The notes: generated by a model from the letters alone, not told the origin. Counted from the stretch's first letter, positions 42,129-54,557 are shown. The stretch: DNA of 64,000 nucleotides from Melastoma dodecandrum (GCA_029817715.1 JARUPY010000465.1:1302001-1366000), one strand, 5' to 3'. Program-made: numbers and translations.

Positions 42129-43911
42129 CTTCAATTACAAACACTACCACCTCTTCCCACCAACACTCCAACCCACACTGCTGCTGCCTCAACCCTGTCC
42201 AGATCAACCACACACCAAGTTTCACACCCATTATGACTGCATTAACTCCCAACTTCCTTCAAGGATAATAAAACTACCACATCCCGACATGGCAACAACC
42301 ACCCACTACAACCAACCCAATCCCATTGAGTTTATTCCTCGGCCATTAGCACCCTTCCATAAGATATCACCATGCCAAAACTCACTCTTGCAAACATGCC
42401 CACAGCCCCTCAACATCATGTTAACCCACATTAGACAACGAAAACATAAAGGCCACTTTTTACCAACAGCTGAGGAGGTCACCTGCGCTCAGCGCCAAGG
42501 AAAAGAGAAAGAACTGGTGTGAAAGATCAATAACAGAACCAGAAATAGCATCCATACAATAACAAAGAAAAACTCAAACCTCTACTCTATCAATAGACTC
42601 CTCCTTTTTCCAATAGTTCCCACAGGCAATACTACGCCACCAGCCGCAACTTTGTGTAGTCAGCGGCGAGGAACATTCATTTCTAGCCAAACAGACTTAA
42701 CCAGATATTGATCACAAATAACAATGTAGATGCCATTAGGATACAGCAGCTAAAAGTAGTAGGAAATAAAAGAAGTGACACCTGGAGAGAATTCGAAACA
42801 GACAAACTAAAGCAAATATCAAGCTAAAATGGCCAACGCTGCCTTTTCTAATGACAAATTAAGTGACCATAATTTATTTATTTTTTACCAATGTAGGCAT
42901 ATTACAATGTCTCTGGTGGAAGGAAGCAGCGCCAATGCCTACTTAACAAAAGGCAACAGAAATAGACATAAAAAAAAGTCGGGAAAGCGTACAGGGGCTG
43001 CTCACTTTGTCAACCTCCCCACGACTTTCTGCACTCAAATTTTGAATAAAAAGCAACCAAAAAATGGAAATTTATGTGACCTGGGCACCCTAATAATATA
43101 CATATAAAAGGAAATCAAAACACCCCTAAAAAATACAAGGAGAACATCCTGCAGACAACCCCACGGAAGCAGCATCCCAAAGGGAGGACTCACGACTCGG
43201 GGTTTTACTACCAAAAGATACAACCAAACACTGGAAAAACTCCCAGATTCCAATGAATGAACATTCAAATCTCCGACACACAACATCGCCAGACATCAGC
43301 ATCCTTTCCCAATCCCAACCATAACCAGCCACCGCGGGAGTAAAATCCCCAAGTAACCTAGAGGATCAACACTAAAGATATGGAAATACGAGAAATTGTC
43401 CGAATCGAAGAAAACCCTAACCCTAGCGAATCTACCTCGTCTTCCGAGATCTGGAGACGTAAAAGGCCGATCAGGGGAGGGGGGGAAGGAAAGAACCAGA
43501 AAAGTCACGCCCAACCGGGAAATACCGTGTGCCGAACCAGGGGGGATGGCAGCTCTCCGACGACGGCGAGGCGACGGGTTCGCGGGGGAGGAGGGAAGGA
43601 ATTTGAGGAGGAGGAGGAAGAAATCAGACTTCCTTTCTGCTACGCGTACCCTTGGTCTGCGCTTATTACCAAAATGCCATTTACGCCCCGGGGGTGTCTT
43701 GTTACGTGGGCCATTTTAGTGGGCCCAAATGGGTAACTTCTCATCGGGGCTTACCCAATGTAGTGTGGTCTAACTCACCCACAATAATAGATGTACAATG
43801 TACTCCTAAATCAATCCTGAAATTCATGCAACAACGAACTCGTATCGTATCCTGCGTCTGACTTTCGGAATGAATCTACATAATATTTTTATTTATCGTG
43901 GTGAAACAAAA
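42129..43911. other. Probable 5' UTR intron(s) of the CCHC gene, no other gene
   Basis: No convincing coding segment is present. The minus strand at about 43430-43640 is purine-rich with a candidate donor (CGAG/GTAGATTCGC) at about 43432. This fits a 5' UTR exon of the zinc-knuckle gene followed by a long leader intron. That is inference. Confidence 0.4.
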
Positions 43912-43983
43912 TCCGTTGTAGTCTAGTTGCTTAGGATACTCGGCTCTCACCCGAGAGACCCGGGTTCAAGTCCCGGCAACGGA
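43912..43983 (+). tRNA. tRNA-Glu (CTC)
   Basis: This 72-base cloverleaf has an acceptor stem TCCGTTG paired with CAACGGA, and a D arm around TAGTCTAGTTGCTTAGGATA. The anticodon arm is CTCGG-CTCTCAC-CCGAG with anticodon CTC, and the T arm is CCCGGGTTCAAGTCCCGG. No intron is present and CCA is not encoded, as expected for a nuclear tRNA gene. It reads GAG codons. Confidence 0.95.
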
Positions 43984-44284
43984 AGAATCTCTAAACCTTT
44001 TGTTTGGGGTCATGTCCATCAACGTCGAGCTGGCTGGCGTTGCTCTCATTCCTCCCCGGGGCCCCAGTCATATAACACCCATCACTTCAAATCGCAAGAT
44101 CTCAAAACACAAATAAAATCTTTGCTCTTTTCTTTCAATCACAACCATCAGAAACAGTTGTCAGAAAATTACAAACAAAAACCCCGCGAGCCTCAATTCC
44201 ACCCCAATTAGACCGGCCCATTACGACCACCCGGGGGAGGGGAGTGCATTGCGAGAAGACAATCACAGGAAATGGTTTATCGTC

Positions 44285-44290
44285 CACGTG
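44285..44290 (+). promoter_or_regulatory. G-box in the aldolase promoter
   Basis: CACGTG in the context TCCACGTGGCG lies about 220 bases before the start codon. G-boxes bind bZIP/bHLH factors and are frequent in light-responsive photosynthetic promoters, which suits a Calvin-cycle gene. Function here is inferred. Confidence 0.5.
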
Positions 44291-44371
44291 GCGTCAACCC
44301 ATTAGCCCTTGAACAACAGCCTCAAGCTCGACATCTTTTTTCGACGTCCTCCCCATTCCCTCGCCCCCACC

Positions 44372-44379
44372 TTATATTA
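44372..44379 (+). promoter_or_regulatory. TATA-like element of aldolase
   Basis: TTATATTA lies about 130 bases before the ATG at 44504, giving an expected leader of about 100 bases. Confidence 0.45.
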
Positions 44380-44503
44380 CGCCCACCGTACCCTGCTCGA
44401 GCCCATCCTCTCAGTGAGCCAATCCAAGGAAGCACGTCGGTAGTCGGGTCGGAGGAGCTTGTCCGAGGTTTCCGGTGTCTAGGGAAGGAGAGCGCTGTAG
44501 GAA

Positions 44504-46264
44504 ATGGCGTCAGCTTCGCTCCTGAAGTCATCCCCTGTCATCGACAAGTCCGACTTCGTCAAGGGCCAGACCTCCCTCCGGTTCGGACCCGCCTCCTCTG
44601 CCCGGTGCATCCCCAACGTCTCCGGCTCGTCCCTCGTTGTCAAGAGCTCCTACGCCGATGAGCTCATCAAGACCGCGGTATGTTTCCTCTCCGGGACTCA
44701 TGTTTCTATATCGACTCTGTTGCTTGTCTAGTTTTTTAACACTAATAGTACATAAGGATAGTGATTCTAGTCGGGTAAGGCTATGTTTGAGTTCCGACGG
44801 GACTTTCTGATGACTTGCACAGAGTCGATGATTTCATCTGTATAAGATTTGCCAGATATTAATATTACGAGCATGGCTTATTTTGCTTTTTGTATAAATA
44901 GAAAACCATCGCATCACCGGGCCGTGGAATCTTGGCCATGGATGAGTCGAACGCGACCTGTGGGAAGCGTCTTGCCTCGATCGGGCTCGAGAACACCGAG
45001 GCAAACCGTCAGGCTTACAGGACTCTGTTGGTGAGCGTTCCTGGACTCGGTGAGTACATCTCCGGAGCCATTCTCTTCGAGGAGACCCTCTACCAGTCGA
45101 CAGTCGATGGTCGCAAGATCGTTGATGTGCTCATTGAGCAGAACATCGTCCCTGGTATCAAGGTCGACAAGGTAATTATCAATTCGCCGGCCCTAACATA
45201 ATGGTGAGGTCCCATTCTGAAGTTTGGTAAGTGGTGTTAACAAGTTTAATAACTTTCAGGGTCTGGTGCCTCTCGCTGGCTCAAACAACGAGTCATGGTG
45301 CCAAGGGCTCGATGGCCTCGCCTCTCGCTCTGCTGCTTACTATCAGCAAGGTGCTCGTTTCGCCAAATGGTATGGTATCATTTACAACTTTATGTAATTT
45401 GGTGGAACAGTCTGAGATCTAATTCTCGACATTGACCCAGGCGCACCGTGGTGAGCATCCCCAATGGCCCATCTGCCTTGGCCGTGAAGGAAGCTGCATG
45501 GGGTCTTGCCCGCTACGCCGCCATCTCTCAGGTGAACATAATTCTCTCTGAAAACCATCGAAAAGGCTTGACTTTGGTTGGTCATGTAGATCTCCTAACA
45601 ATTCATGCTATTTGTGTTAACAGGACAACGGTTTGGTGCCAATTGTGGAGCCAGAGATCCTGCTCGATGGTGAGCATGGGATCGATAGGACCTTCGAGGT
45701 CGCTCAGAAGGTCTGGGCTGAGGTGTTCTTCTACCTGGCCGAGAACAACGTCATGTTCGAGGGTATCCTCCTCAAGCCAAGCATGGTCACACCTGGGGCA
45801 GAGTGCAAGGACAGGGCCACTCCTCAGCAAGTCGCTGACTACACCCTCAAGCTCCTCCACCGCAGAATCCCTCCTGCCGTCCCCGGCATCATGGCAAGTT
45901 CCCATATCCATATCTTCTCCCATTTGCATCCATCGAAACATGGATATGATGACTTATTATCTTGGATCGGTTATTTTCCGAGCAGTTCTTGTCTGGCGGA
46001 CAGTCCGAGGTTGAGGCTACCCTCAATCTGAATGCCATGAACCAGGCGCCGAACCCATGGCACGTGTCCTTCTCATACGCCAGGGCACTCCAGAACACCT
46101 GCCTGAAAACGTGGGGAGGCAGACCCGAGAACGTGAAGGCTGCCCAGGAGGCTCTGCTCATCCGTGCCAAGGCCAACTCGCTCGCCCAGCTTGGCAAGTA
46201 CACCGGCGAGGGAGAGTCCGAGGAGGCAAAGAAGGGAATGTTCGTCAAGGGATATGTCTACTAA
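44504..46264 (+). CDS. FBA: Fructose-bisphosphate aldolase, chloroplastic (class I)
   Basis: This enzyme cleaves or condenses fructose-1,6-bisphosphate (and sedoheptulose-1,7-bisphosphate) with triose phosphates in the Calvin cycle, in the stroma. Six exons give 397 residues: 44504-44677, 44902-45171, 45260-45369, 45441-45531, 45624-45893 and 45986-46264. The first 45 or so residues, rich in Ser, Ala and basic residues, are a transit peptide. The class I core shows [43 protein letters not shown] and [12 protein letters not shown] with the Schiff-base Lys at about 266. The C-terminus ends GMFVKGYVY, with the conserved terminal Tyr. Intron 5 begins with GC (ATCATG/GCAAGT), a GC-AG intron; the others are GT-AG. 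The upstream G-box is consistent with light regulation. Confidence 0.97.
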
Positions 46265-46524
46265 GCTTGCATCAATGGGACAAGAACGGGCGATCTCACG
46301 TGTGTTTCGATCATAGCTTACGGTTAGAGACTATTTTTGTTTCGTGAAGGAAATAAATGTACCCTTTGAAGCCACTTTTATGATAAATTTTCAATTCCGA
46401 CGACATGCGAGCGAGCTTGAACAAATGTGTTCAGAATTGTTTCGCAAGCATCGGTCTCTCAAGCGTTGTTACAATCATAGCTTCAAAGAGAGTCATCCTG
46501 ACTTGTGTTTCCTACTTCGCATCG
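46265..46524. other. Aldolase 3' UTR
   Basis: This is the likely 3' UTR of the aldolase gene running up to the convergent P450 pseudogene. Nothing else is seen. Confidence 0.5.
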
Positions 46525-47108
46525 CGTGATCGGGTGGCACAGGAGAGGCTGCGCCATGGCACCAGAGAACTGTGACCCGACCTTCACATTGATCTTCTCG
46601 CCACTCGAGTTCCTAGTCAAAGCAGTGAGCCAAATGTTGCGATGGTGAGTGCCATACCCGTATTGGCGAAGGCCATGCCGATGCACACCTTCCTCCCGCC
46701 CCTAAATGGAAAGTATTGAAATTCCAGTAGGCTTGAATCCTTCCTGAGGAACCTCTCCGGCACGAACTCCTCCTGATCGGTCCATGCACTGGGATCCCAC
46801 GTGATAGGATACAAGTTCATGAAGAATGGAGTCCCGGCCTTCACCTGGTATTCGCCGGCCTGACAATCCCTGGAGCACTCACTCCCTGAAGAGGAGTGGG
46901 TCAGAGAAGTAACCCAGAAGTCCGCCAAGGAATGATTTCGGCAACGCTGATAGCAGGAGATGGACATGCTCTATGATCGACAAAGACGGTGGGCTCGGGA
47001 GGCTGTTTAGGCAAGCCTAACGACGCCGACGATCTCACTGAAAAGGCTAGTACGTAGGAGACATATCGAGAGGACCAACACGACGAAGAGCAAGATGTAG
47101 GGAGCCAT
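46525..47108 (-). pseudogene. Truncated A-type (CYP71-clan) cytochrome P450 pseudogene
   Basis: On the minus strand an ATG at 47108 opens a P450 membrane anchor (MAPYILLFVVLVLSICLLRT). It shifts frame into a proline-rich hinge (PKQPPEPTVFVDHRACPSPA), then runs almost at once into the C-terminal third: CQAGEYQVKAGTPFFMNLYP, DPSAWTDQEEFVPERFL, and the haem loop FPFRGGRKVCIGMAF with the Cys intact. After another frame change comes a typical P450 tail, FSGAMAQPLLCHPITR. The central part of a normal 500-residue P450, including the I and K helices, is deleted. The hinge and C-terminus look like a CYP71-clan enzyme, unlike the CYP87-like gene at 26 kb. No function is expected. Confidence 0.85.
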
Positions 47109-47358
47109 TTTTTGTACGTGCTCAAGGGAAACATCTTCCACCAAGAATCGTGTTGGTCCTCTCGTCGTGTCATGGTCGAAAATTTTGATTGGGGCTTTAG
47201 TGTCATGGTCGAAACATTTGAGGACTTATTTTGGAATAGTATTAAAGGTTTGGGACCTTTAGCCCAAGAGCGTGTCAGAACGGAGCCGCCCTCGACGGTC
47301 ATTCACCCCTGCGAGAAGCCCCATCGCATCGATCGGAGCCCGCGGTTTCCGTTGGGAG

Positions 47359-49109
47359 ATGAGCTCCGTTTCGGCAGCGGCGTACTTGGCCCGCAGGGCG
47401 GCGCAGAAGGAGAGAGTCAGGATCCTCTACCGCCGTTCCCTCAAGGACACCCTCAACTGGGCCGTCCACCGCCACCTCTTCTACCAGGACGTATGGCGTT
47501 TGATCACTTCCCGCGTTTCGGGTTTTTCGTGCTATTCGGTTTCGGATTGCGTCTGATCGTTGTTGTTGTGCCATTTCCGCAGGCGTCGAACTTGCGGGAG
47601 AGGTTTGATGCGAATAAGGACGTGGTGAGTCTCCTCGCCCTTTGCTGGAATTATAATTTGTCCTGATGTGTTAGTTCAGTGATCTGCATTGTTTATGGTT
47701 TCGACACCCTTAAAGGCATCGTCCCTCTTCCTGCCTGCCATGCCTGACCCCTTTTCTGCTCAATTAGTTGTGCTGATCTGCTCTCCGCCAATTCGCCCGC
47801 AATATCTGTTTTTGAAACGGCGTAATGTTTAGGCATTTCAATTTTCTACCTTATGATCATCTTTTCCTTGAAAAATAATTCCCAGGAGGATATTGGTACC
47901 ATTGATCGACTAATTGCTGATGGAGAGGCATCCTACAATAAGTGGAGGCACCCTGATCCCTATATTGGTAAATTTCCTTTCAAAGTACTCTTTTTTAGAA
48001 TTATTAATTCGATGTTATGCTGTTCCAGCTGAAACTGGTTCAGTGACATGATGACCACTCTGATTCTGTTGAGGATCTATGTTGAGGAAATGGAAAACTT
48101 TTGTTAAGAAGAGCTAAGCGCATAAATTTGATTGGCTGATGATGAACTGACCTTCGAGTCTCTTTTCCTAATGTCATTTGGTATTCAGTTATATCGCTCG
48201 CTTGATATGCAGTTCCATGGGCTCCTGGTGGTACCAAATTTACAAGAAATCCAACACCTCCTTCTGGGGTAAATTTTTAGAACCCATGCTTTTACTTAAA
48301 TGTTGTCTAAGTTCTATTTTTCTGAAGATGTTCTTTCATCTACTGGCTATAGTAATGTGTGGAAATTGAAGTGACTGATCTTGGTGGATTCTAAAGGATG
48401 TCACAAACTCCCATTTTCTGAGGTCTTCTTGAATTTATATATATTCGACCGGGACATTTTATATAGGCGTAATTAGAACCGTATATCATGCTTGATTATT
48501 ATGTGCAATGAAGGTACCTACCTACCTTAGGAGTGATATTGACTGCGGAAGCAGATGCAGCTGCGTCACCATTTCATTGTTCCTCGTTAATAGTGGAGGA
48601 TCAGTTCTTCTTTACCATCTAATTCACTTGATTGGTTTATTTCATCACTGGGTCTAGGTTGGGCTTCCTTCTCGAGATACTACCTAGTTCAGAAAATTCA
48701 ACAGCTTGGCTGACAGAAATTGGGCATAAATTGATTCCATTAGTAAAATAACTGCAAATGGATGTGTTTTCACCTAGGCCATGTTTTTTCCCCTTCAGAA
48801 GTTTTGTCGATGTTCTAGCTAAGAAAGAGGGGTGTTGACACTTTGTAATTTAATTGAAGTATCCACCTGGTTTAACTTCATAACAAGGATGGCCTGATTG
48901 ATCTATCAAAAATTAATAATGCAATATCTTCCGAACATGTTGGCAAATGACTGGGTTCCTTTTGTCGGACTAGTCTGTTAATGTTGGTGCCAGTCCTTGA
49001 TTCCACATCTGCCGGGAGGTCTTGTGACATTTGCGAACTGGTTCTTACTATTTCCTTGCTGACACAGATCGAGATCATCTACAATTATGGACGTGAAGAC
49101 AATGACTGA
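47359..49109 (+). CDS. CIB22: NADH dehydrogenase 1 beta subcomplex subunit 9 (B22, LYR protein)
   Basis: This is an accessory subunit of mitochondrial respiratory complex I, in the membrane arm, belonging to the LYR family. Five exons give 117 residues: 47359-47490, 47583-47624, 47886-47967, 48213-48268 and 49068-49109. Seen: AAAYLARRAAQKERVRILYR with the LYR motif at about 23-25, TLNWAVHRHLFYQD, LRERFDANKDVEDIGTIDRL, YNKWRHPDPYIVPWAPGGTK and the terminal EIIYNYGREDND. The length equals, as I recall it, that of Arabidopsis CIB22 (At4g34700). The last coding exon is only 42 bases and lies after a 799-base intron, so it is easily missed. A frame beginning upstream at 47272 is not needed; the ATG at 47359 gives the family N-terminus. 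Confidence 0.95.
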
Positions 49110-50897
49110 GAGTCGTTTCTTGCTTACTCTCCGTCAATAATAAGGTGACGTACAATTTGTAGCTGCCCCTTCACTAGTCGATATTAACAAAAGAAGCTGG
49201 GCAGGTTTGTGATATGATATTTCAATTTTATGGAGTGGGGAGTACAATTAACTGACCCCTAGGATTCGTGTTTGTGATAATCAGTTTTGTTTTAATACTG
49301 TGTTGGGGTTGTGGGATGTGTTATAGACCACGTAAGAATGAATTGGATTCCAGTGAAAGAACATGATGTTTTTGTTGGCTTGACTGATGAGTTAAAATTA
49401 ACTAGGACTGAAGAAGGATTGCTTATTTCGCAGGTCCAGTGCGAGTGTCGGGGCAAAGATGGTTGCCTAGGGGTCCCCCCGCCGAACCCAAGCTATTTTG
49501 TACCCACTTTTTCCTACAATCATGAACCTGTCTGCGAATTTTGAACTTTCGTTGTATAAATTGGCAATTCCCGTTTTCCGATCGTCAAGGAACGACTTCT
49601 TGCCAAATTCGACAGATAAGACCCCATCCCTATCGAACCGTGGAAAGGCGAACACGTCCAGCGGTTTGACGGTGTGCGCTTGGAGTGCTCTCTATGGAGT
49701 ATTATGCCATGAAGAGAGTCCGAAATCATTGGTCCCTCAGCCATGGGATAGAGATGGATCATTACGCAGCAGCACGTGAATAATGGTACGAAATGAAATG
49801 GCGCATCGTGGTAGCCCAGCCCGACAGGGATGTCAGTGTTGGGTCAATTAACAACGGATGGGTCCACTACCTAAAAATGCCAATTTACATTCGAGAAGCA
49901 ATAATTCTCAAGCTTTTTTTTTATTATTATTAAATTACAGGTTATTCATTAATTTAGTTGTCCTCCCGGGGGGGAGCTGGAGCTTCTCATCGGGAGGGAG
50001 CTGGAACGTAAATATGATGTCCTTTTTCTTTTAATGTAGGTAGATAGATAGAACACGTGTCTTCACCCAAACTGTCTTCCGGAAGTCCACCCCCCCCAAA
50101 AGAAAAGACCTCCCTCACCTAAATTTCTTCCCCTCTATCAATCTTATCTATCTCGTAGTGGTTGTGTGCCTGACCTTCACATAAGTCGTTGTCTTTCTCA
50201 AGCCACTCTCTCCATGTAAAATGTAAATCTCATTCATGAGTTTAACTAATTATGCTTTTTTCCCTTTTCCATTTATCAACACAAAACACCTCCCCACGTG
50301 TAAAAATGGCAACAAAACCCTGTGGCATAGAAAGTAATAGTCCCCGTGACGAGGAGGTCAATAAAATAAAGTAACAATTAGATGATAATGGAAATCGAAA
50401 GACTTTACTTTGTGATTGTATTAAAAATCTAAGAATTACTTGCTTAAATTCGAATGGAGATCTCCTGGACTGAATCGTTTGGTTGCCTTTTAACAAGGGG
50501 TCCCCTCCCCCTCGTGGACAACTCTTATATAAATCATATGCACGTCCTTAAGGAATGTTTATTCTCCCCCCAAGATCAAATCACATTCCGTTCTTGGTTA
50601 CCAGACAAAAATCATACATATATAAACCAACAATGATTTTTCATTTTATTAAATTAATCTTCTTTACTTGCAAAAAACTATTTTTTAAATAAAAAAAAAA
50701 CAATTTGCCTCATTTTCCTTAACAAGCACATGCCAGCCTGCTAGTTGCTACAGTAACCATACCCCCCAAAAAAAATTTATTGGTTCGTCTTCTTGGGTCT
50801 TATTTAAAGGGGGAGCACCAATACAATTGCCCATGTTGTGTCCAGACGACATTCATTACGTTACATCTGAATAGGCCAGGCACGACCACCCCGGCAA
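49110..50897. other. Spacer and GDSL-gene promoter, no gene seen
   Basis: About 1.8 kb without a supported gene. Frames at 49311-49544 and 49498-49779 have no domain. The region holds the B22 3' UTR, then AT-rich sequence with homopolymer runs, and ends in the promoter of the GDSL esterase. Confidence 0.5.
50801..50808 (+). promoter_or_regulatory. TATA box of the GDSL esterase
   Basis: TATTTAAA lies about 90 bases before the start codon at 50898, with an inverted CCAAT (ATTGG) about 20 bases further upstream. Confidence 0.5.
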
Positions 50898-52372
50898 ATG
50901 GCCTTCCCCAAAATTAAACCCATCCGAACGGCCGTCTCCGTCGCCGCCGTCTTATTCCTACTCGGCCTCGCCCTCGGGGGCGAGCAGAGCGTTCCGTGCT
51001 ACTTCATATTCGGGGACTCCCTTGCCGACTGCGGCAACAACAACGACCTCAATACCACCTCCAAGGCTAATTACCCTCCATATGGGGTCGACTTCCCCCA
51101 AGGACCCACCGGCCGCTTCACCAATGGCCGAACCGCCTTCGACCTCATCGGTACGCGTATTATTGTCCCGCTGATTTGTATGCGTCCTCGTCTGGAGAAC
51201 TAATGCGTTGAGGAGTAATGCTCCACAGCCGAGCTGCTGGGCTTTGAGGTGTATATGAAGCCGTTCACGACTGCCAAGGGGGTCGAGATACTCTTGGGAG
51301 TGAACTACGCGTCCGGGGGTGCCGGGATCTTCGATGAAACTGGAATGCAGTCGGTGAGACGGTTTATCCTTCGTCGGACTGGATTTTCCCGGGATAATCT
51401 TTTAATAGTTGCTTTTGTGAAAAAGGGCGAGGTGATCCCTTTGAATCAGCAGCTGAGGAACCACAATGTGACGGTGAAGAGGATAGCAGAAATGCTCAGG
51501 GACGAAGAACTGGCCTCGGCGTACCTCGGGAAATGTATGTACTCTGTTGGAATGGGTAACAACGACTACATCAACAACTACTTCATGCCGGACTATTACA
51601 ACTCCAGCAAGCTCTACACTCCCCTGCAGTTCGCGGAGCTTCTCATTCTGGAGTATTCTCGGCAACTGAAGGTAAGAAGTCAGTCGCATTTTTCGTTTCT
51701 CCGAGACTCTTGACAATACATGGCGGGTCATTTATTTTCACGGGTTATCAGACATTGTATCAGCTCGGGGCCCGCAAGGTTGCGGTGTTTGCGGTCGGCC
51801 TAGTTGGGTGCGTGCCGGAGGAGTTGTACAGGTTCGACGACGAGACAACAGTGTGTGTCAGCCTGATGGACACTGCTGCCGCCCTGTTCAATGACCGGTT
51901 GACTCCTCTCGTGGAAGAGCTGAACGCCAATTACACTGACGCCACATTCACCTACATTAACACCGAGGCGGGTGTTGTCACCACGCCCGCTACAACCATC
52001 ATCAGTACGTAACGGTTCCGAGGGGCTTGGTTTTCATCTCTCAGGCAAGAGAGCGCTGAAAACTTCTCCTTTGGTGCAGGTTCGGAGGCATTCATCTCGA
52101 ACATGACCTGCTGCAAGGTGAGACTAGATGAGGGGCTGTGCTATCCGGACAGCGCCCCGTGCACGAACAGAACAGAATACACATTCTTCGACGGATTCCA
52201 CCCAACTGAAGAAGCGAACATCGAGACCGCCAATGTCGCTTGCTACACCAACTCTTCAGAGATTGCTTACCCATACAACATCAGCTACCTAGCCGTGCTC
52301 GACAGCAATGCGGCCAAGATCCACGTCGTTAGTCCAATAGTCGAAGACGGGGAGAAGTTTGCAGCCGCATAA
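50898..52372 (+). CDS. GDSL esterase/lipase, secreted
   Basis: This is an SGNH-hydrolase-fold ester hydrolase of the plant GDSL family. Five exons give 389 residues: 50898-51150, 51229-51353, 51426-51671, 51752-52004 and 52080-52372. A signal peptide (about residues 1-28) is followed by block I, FIFGDSLADCGNNND, with the nucleophile Ser at 41. Block II is NYASGGAGI (Gly), block III is GMGNNDYINNYF (Asn), and block V is FFDGFHPTE with the catalytic Asp and His. GARKVAVFAVGLVGCVP is the usual mid-protein strand. Several N-glycosylation sequons (NTT, NSS, NMT, NRT, NIS) fit secretion to the apoplast. The C-terminus is about 20 residues longer than typical members. Natural substrate unknown. Confidence 0.94.
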
Positions 52373-52773
52373 GAAGTTGTTAGTCAAGAACAGAGGCAAG
52401 ATATTTGTTCTTGCCTTATAAAATGTGTATGGTTTGTGGATGTACGCCTTAATAATTTGGAGACTTCAACGAGTAACGATGCGGTCGGACCATTTTATTT
52501 AATAAAAGAAACATATTCCAGTAATGAATGGAATAATACGAGACTTCAGGTCTGATAATAAGAACGATGAACATGTAAAAATCACGGACTCAATTCACTA
52601 GCCTTTATTCTTACAACACGCCTCTCTTGCCAGCAAACAGTAGACAGAAACTTCCTCAGTTGGCAAAGACCATTGCACGACAACACCCAACAACCCCTGT
52701 TCTCCCCTTTCAGGAACAACATTACCGGAGTCTTTGCTCAGCTTTCATGTAGCATGTCCTCTTATGCTGCATC
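52373..52773. other. Convergent 3' UTR region
   Basis: This holds the 3' untranslated regions of the GDSL esterase (+) and the V-ATPase subunit c gene (-), which converge here. No other feature is seen. Confidence 0.55.
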
Positions 52774-54557
52774 TTAATCTGCTCGGGACTGGCCAGCCCT
52801 GGAGGATAGGATGATGCCAACGATGAGACCGTACAGGGCAAGGGCTTCGGCAAAAATGAGGATCAGGATCATCCCGACAAAAAGCTTTGGCTGTTGTGCA
52901 TTGGCCCTGAAATACGAGTAAAATAAGTTACCATCACAATCCTAGGCATAAGATGACAGTACATAATGATGAAACGTTCATTACGTGCACAGTAGGAAGG
53001 GGTTTGAAACAAATTACTCAATACAAGGCGTGGTTTTTTTTTTAAATGAAGACAAATCAAGTGGATGCTCCAGTAAAATGAGGGTCTCTAATTTCATTAT
53101 TCACAAGATCGCCATATTTAATAGTCAGAGAGGGGGACAAACTGAGAGGATGTTCCCTATAATAGAAAACAAGCGTGTTGAGACTTCCAGCAAAAACCTC
53201 TGGCAAGCAATTAATCGGAAAAATTCCATACCTGACCCCGGCATCGCCAACAATTCCAATCGCCATGCCAGCAGAAAGTCCAGCAAGACCACAAGCCAAA
53301 CCAGATGACAAGTGGGCATACCCATCGAACAGGTAATATGACTTAGCTTTTGGGTTAATGCCCGTGCTTATAATCACAGCAATGATGAGCCCATAAATAC
53401 CCAAAACACCAGCCATGACAACAGGAACAATTGACTTCATTACCAGCTCTGGCCTCATAACACCCATTGATGCTACACCAACACCACTCTTAGCAGTTCC
53501 ATAAGCAGCACCCATACCTGCACCGATTAAATATCGAACCAGTAAGACAATGGAACTACGATGGACTAAAATCAGAATGAAATGGAGTCCTTCAATTCTT
53601 TCATGGTTCTGGGCAGGGAAAAAAAGGAAATCGAAAGCATGTCCATTTCCTTTTAGTAAATGCATGCATGGCATTCTAGAAGTGTCCAAAATCACAAGAA
53701 ACAATATTCTACACAGCAATGCACACAGTTATCATCTGGAGAAAGCTCCCCCCTAGCTACCCACCCAACAATTTCAAGTCACAACAGATGTGTTATTTAA
53801 TAAGTTAAAAACATCATTACTCCGCAAGGTATGCATGAAGTGTGCAAAAACTGAAAAAGGAAGCTTACTGTGTAATAATGTAATGGCAATGTATAGTAGA
53901 TAATCCATGCAATCAAACCACTGGATCAGTGCACAGTACATCTAAAATGTCAATTGTCTCAGTGAGATACACACACACACACAAAATATAATAACATGCG
54001 GCCTTAGAGTGCGGATGGTGCCTAACAAGAGGCTAATGAGAATGCATTCAAGCACCGTGCCATCATTTTCAACAATCAACCAGCTCAAACAAACGAACAG
54101 AATACACAGGCTCAATGAGACCAACAACCCAACTTGGCTGATCACATACAATTTCATACCGAGGAATTTATCTCCATCAAATCGACGAGACAGACACAAG
54201 TCCTCCGGGGCACGCGCAGAGCAGATCATGAACAACTAATCTCCAACACATCATCATTATGATAAAGCAATTCGATAAGCGCAAAACCTCAATCAAATTC
54301 CCGGATCTAATCAACAACCTCTGACCTACCCCTGAATTTCTTCCCCTAGCTTCTTAAGGCATGACCACATCCCCAAAGGGTCATAGACAAAAGAAAAGAA
54401 AAGAAAATCCACTCCTCGGACAAAATCCCAAACGAAAACAGACGCTAATCATCGGCTACAGATCATTACAGGAGAAGACGAGGGCCGCAGCGGCGCCGAG
54501 GAAGCCGAAGAAGGGGGCGGTCTCATCGCCGCTGAACGAAGACGACGACGAAGACAT
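52774..54557 (-). CDS. VHA-c: V-type proton ATPase 16 kDa proteolipid subunit c
   Basis: This is the proton-carrying ring subunit of the vacuolar/endomembrane V-ATPase. Three minus-strand exons give 168 residues: 54557-54470, 53517-53232 and 52906-52774. The four-helix proteolipid is almost invariant in plants and every block is present: [80 protein letters not shown] and [19 protein letters not shown]. The last helix has [18 protein letters not shown] with the proton-binding Glu at about 145. The N-terminus carries six consecutive Ser ([12 protein letters not shown]), making it a few residues longer than usual. Intron 1 is 952 bases. The exon ends match the invariant protein exactly, so the model is firm. 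Confidence 0.97.

Larger units (their letters stand above)
43984..44503. other. Aldolase promoter and leader
   Basis: This is the upstream region of the plastid aldolase gene with no coding segment. The G-box and TATA-like element are listed separately. The last 100 bases or so form the probable 5' UTR. Confidence 0.55.

Noticed and set aside
42040..42252. 70-codon minus frame overlapping CCHC exon 1
   Set aside because: The SR-like frame beginning at 42128 joins correctly to the zinc-knuckle exons. This other frame is a shadow.
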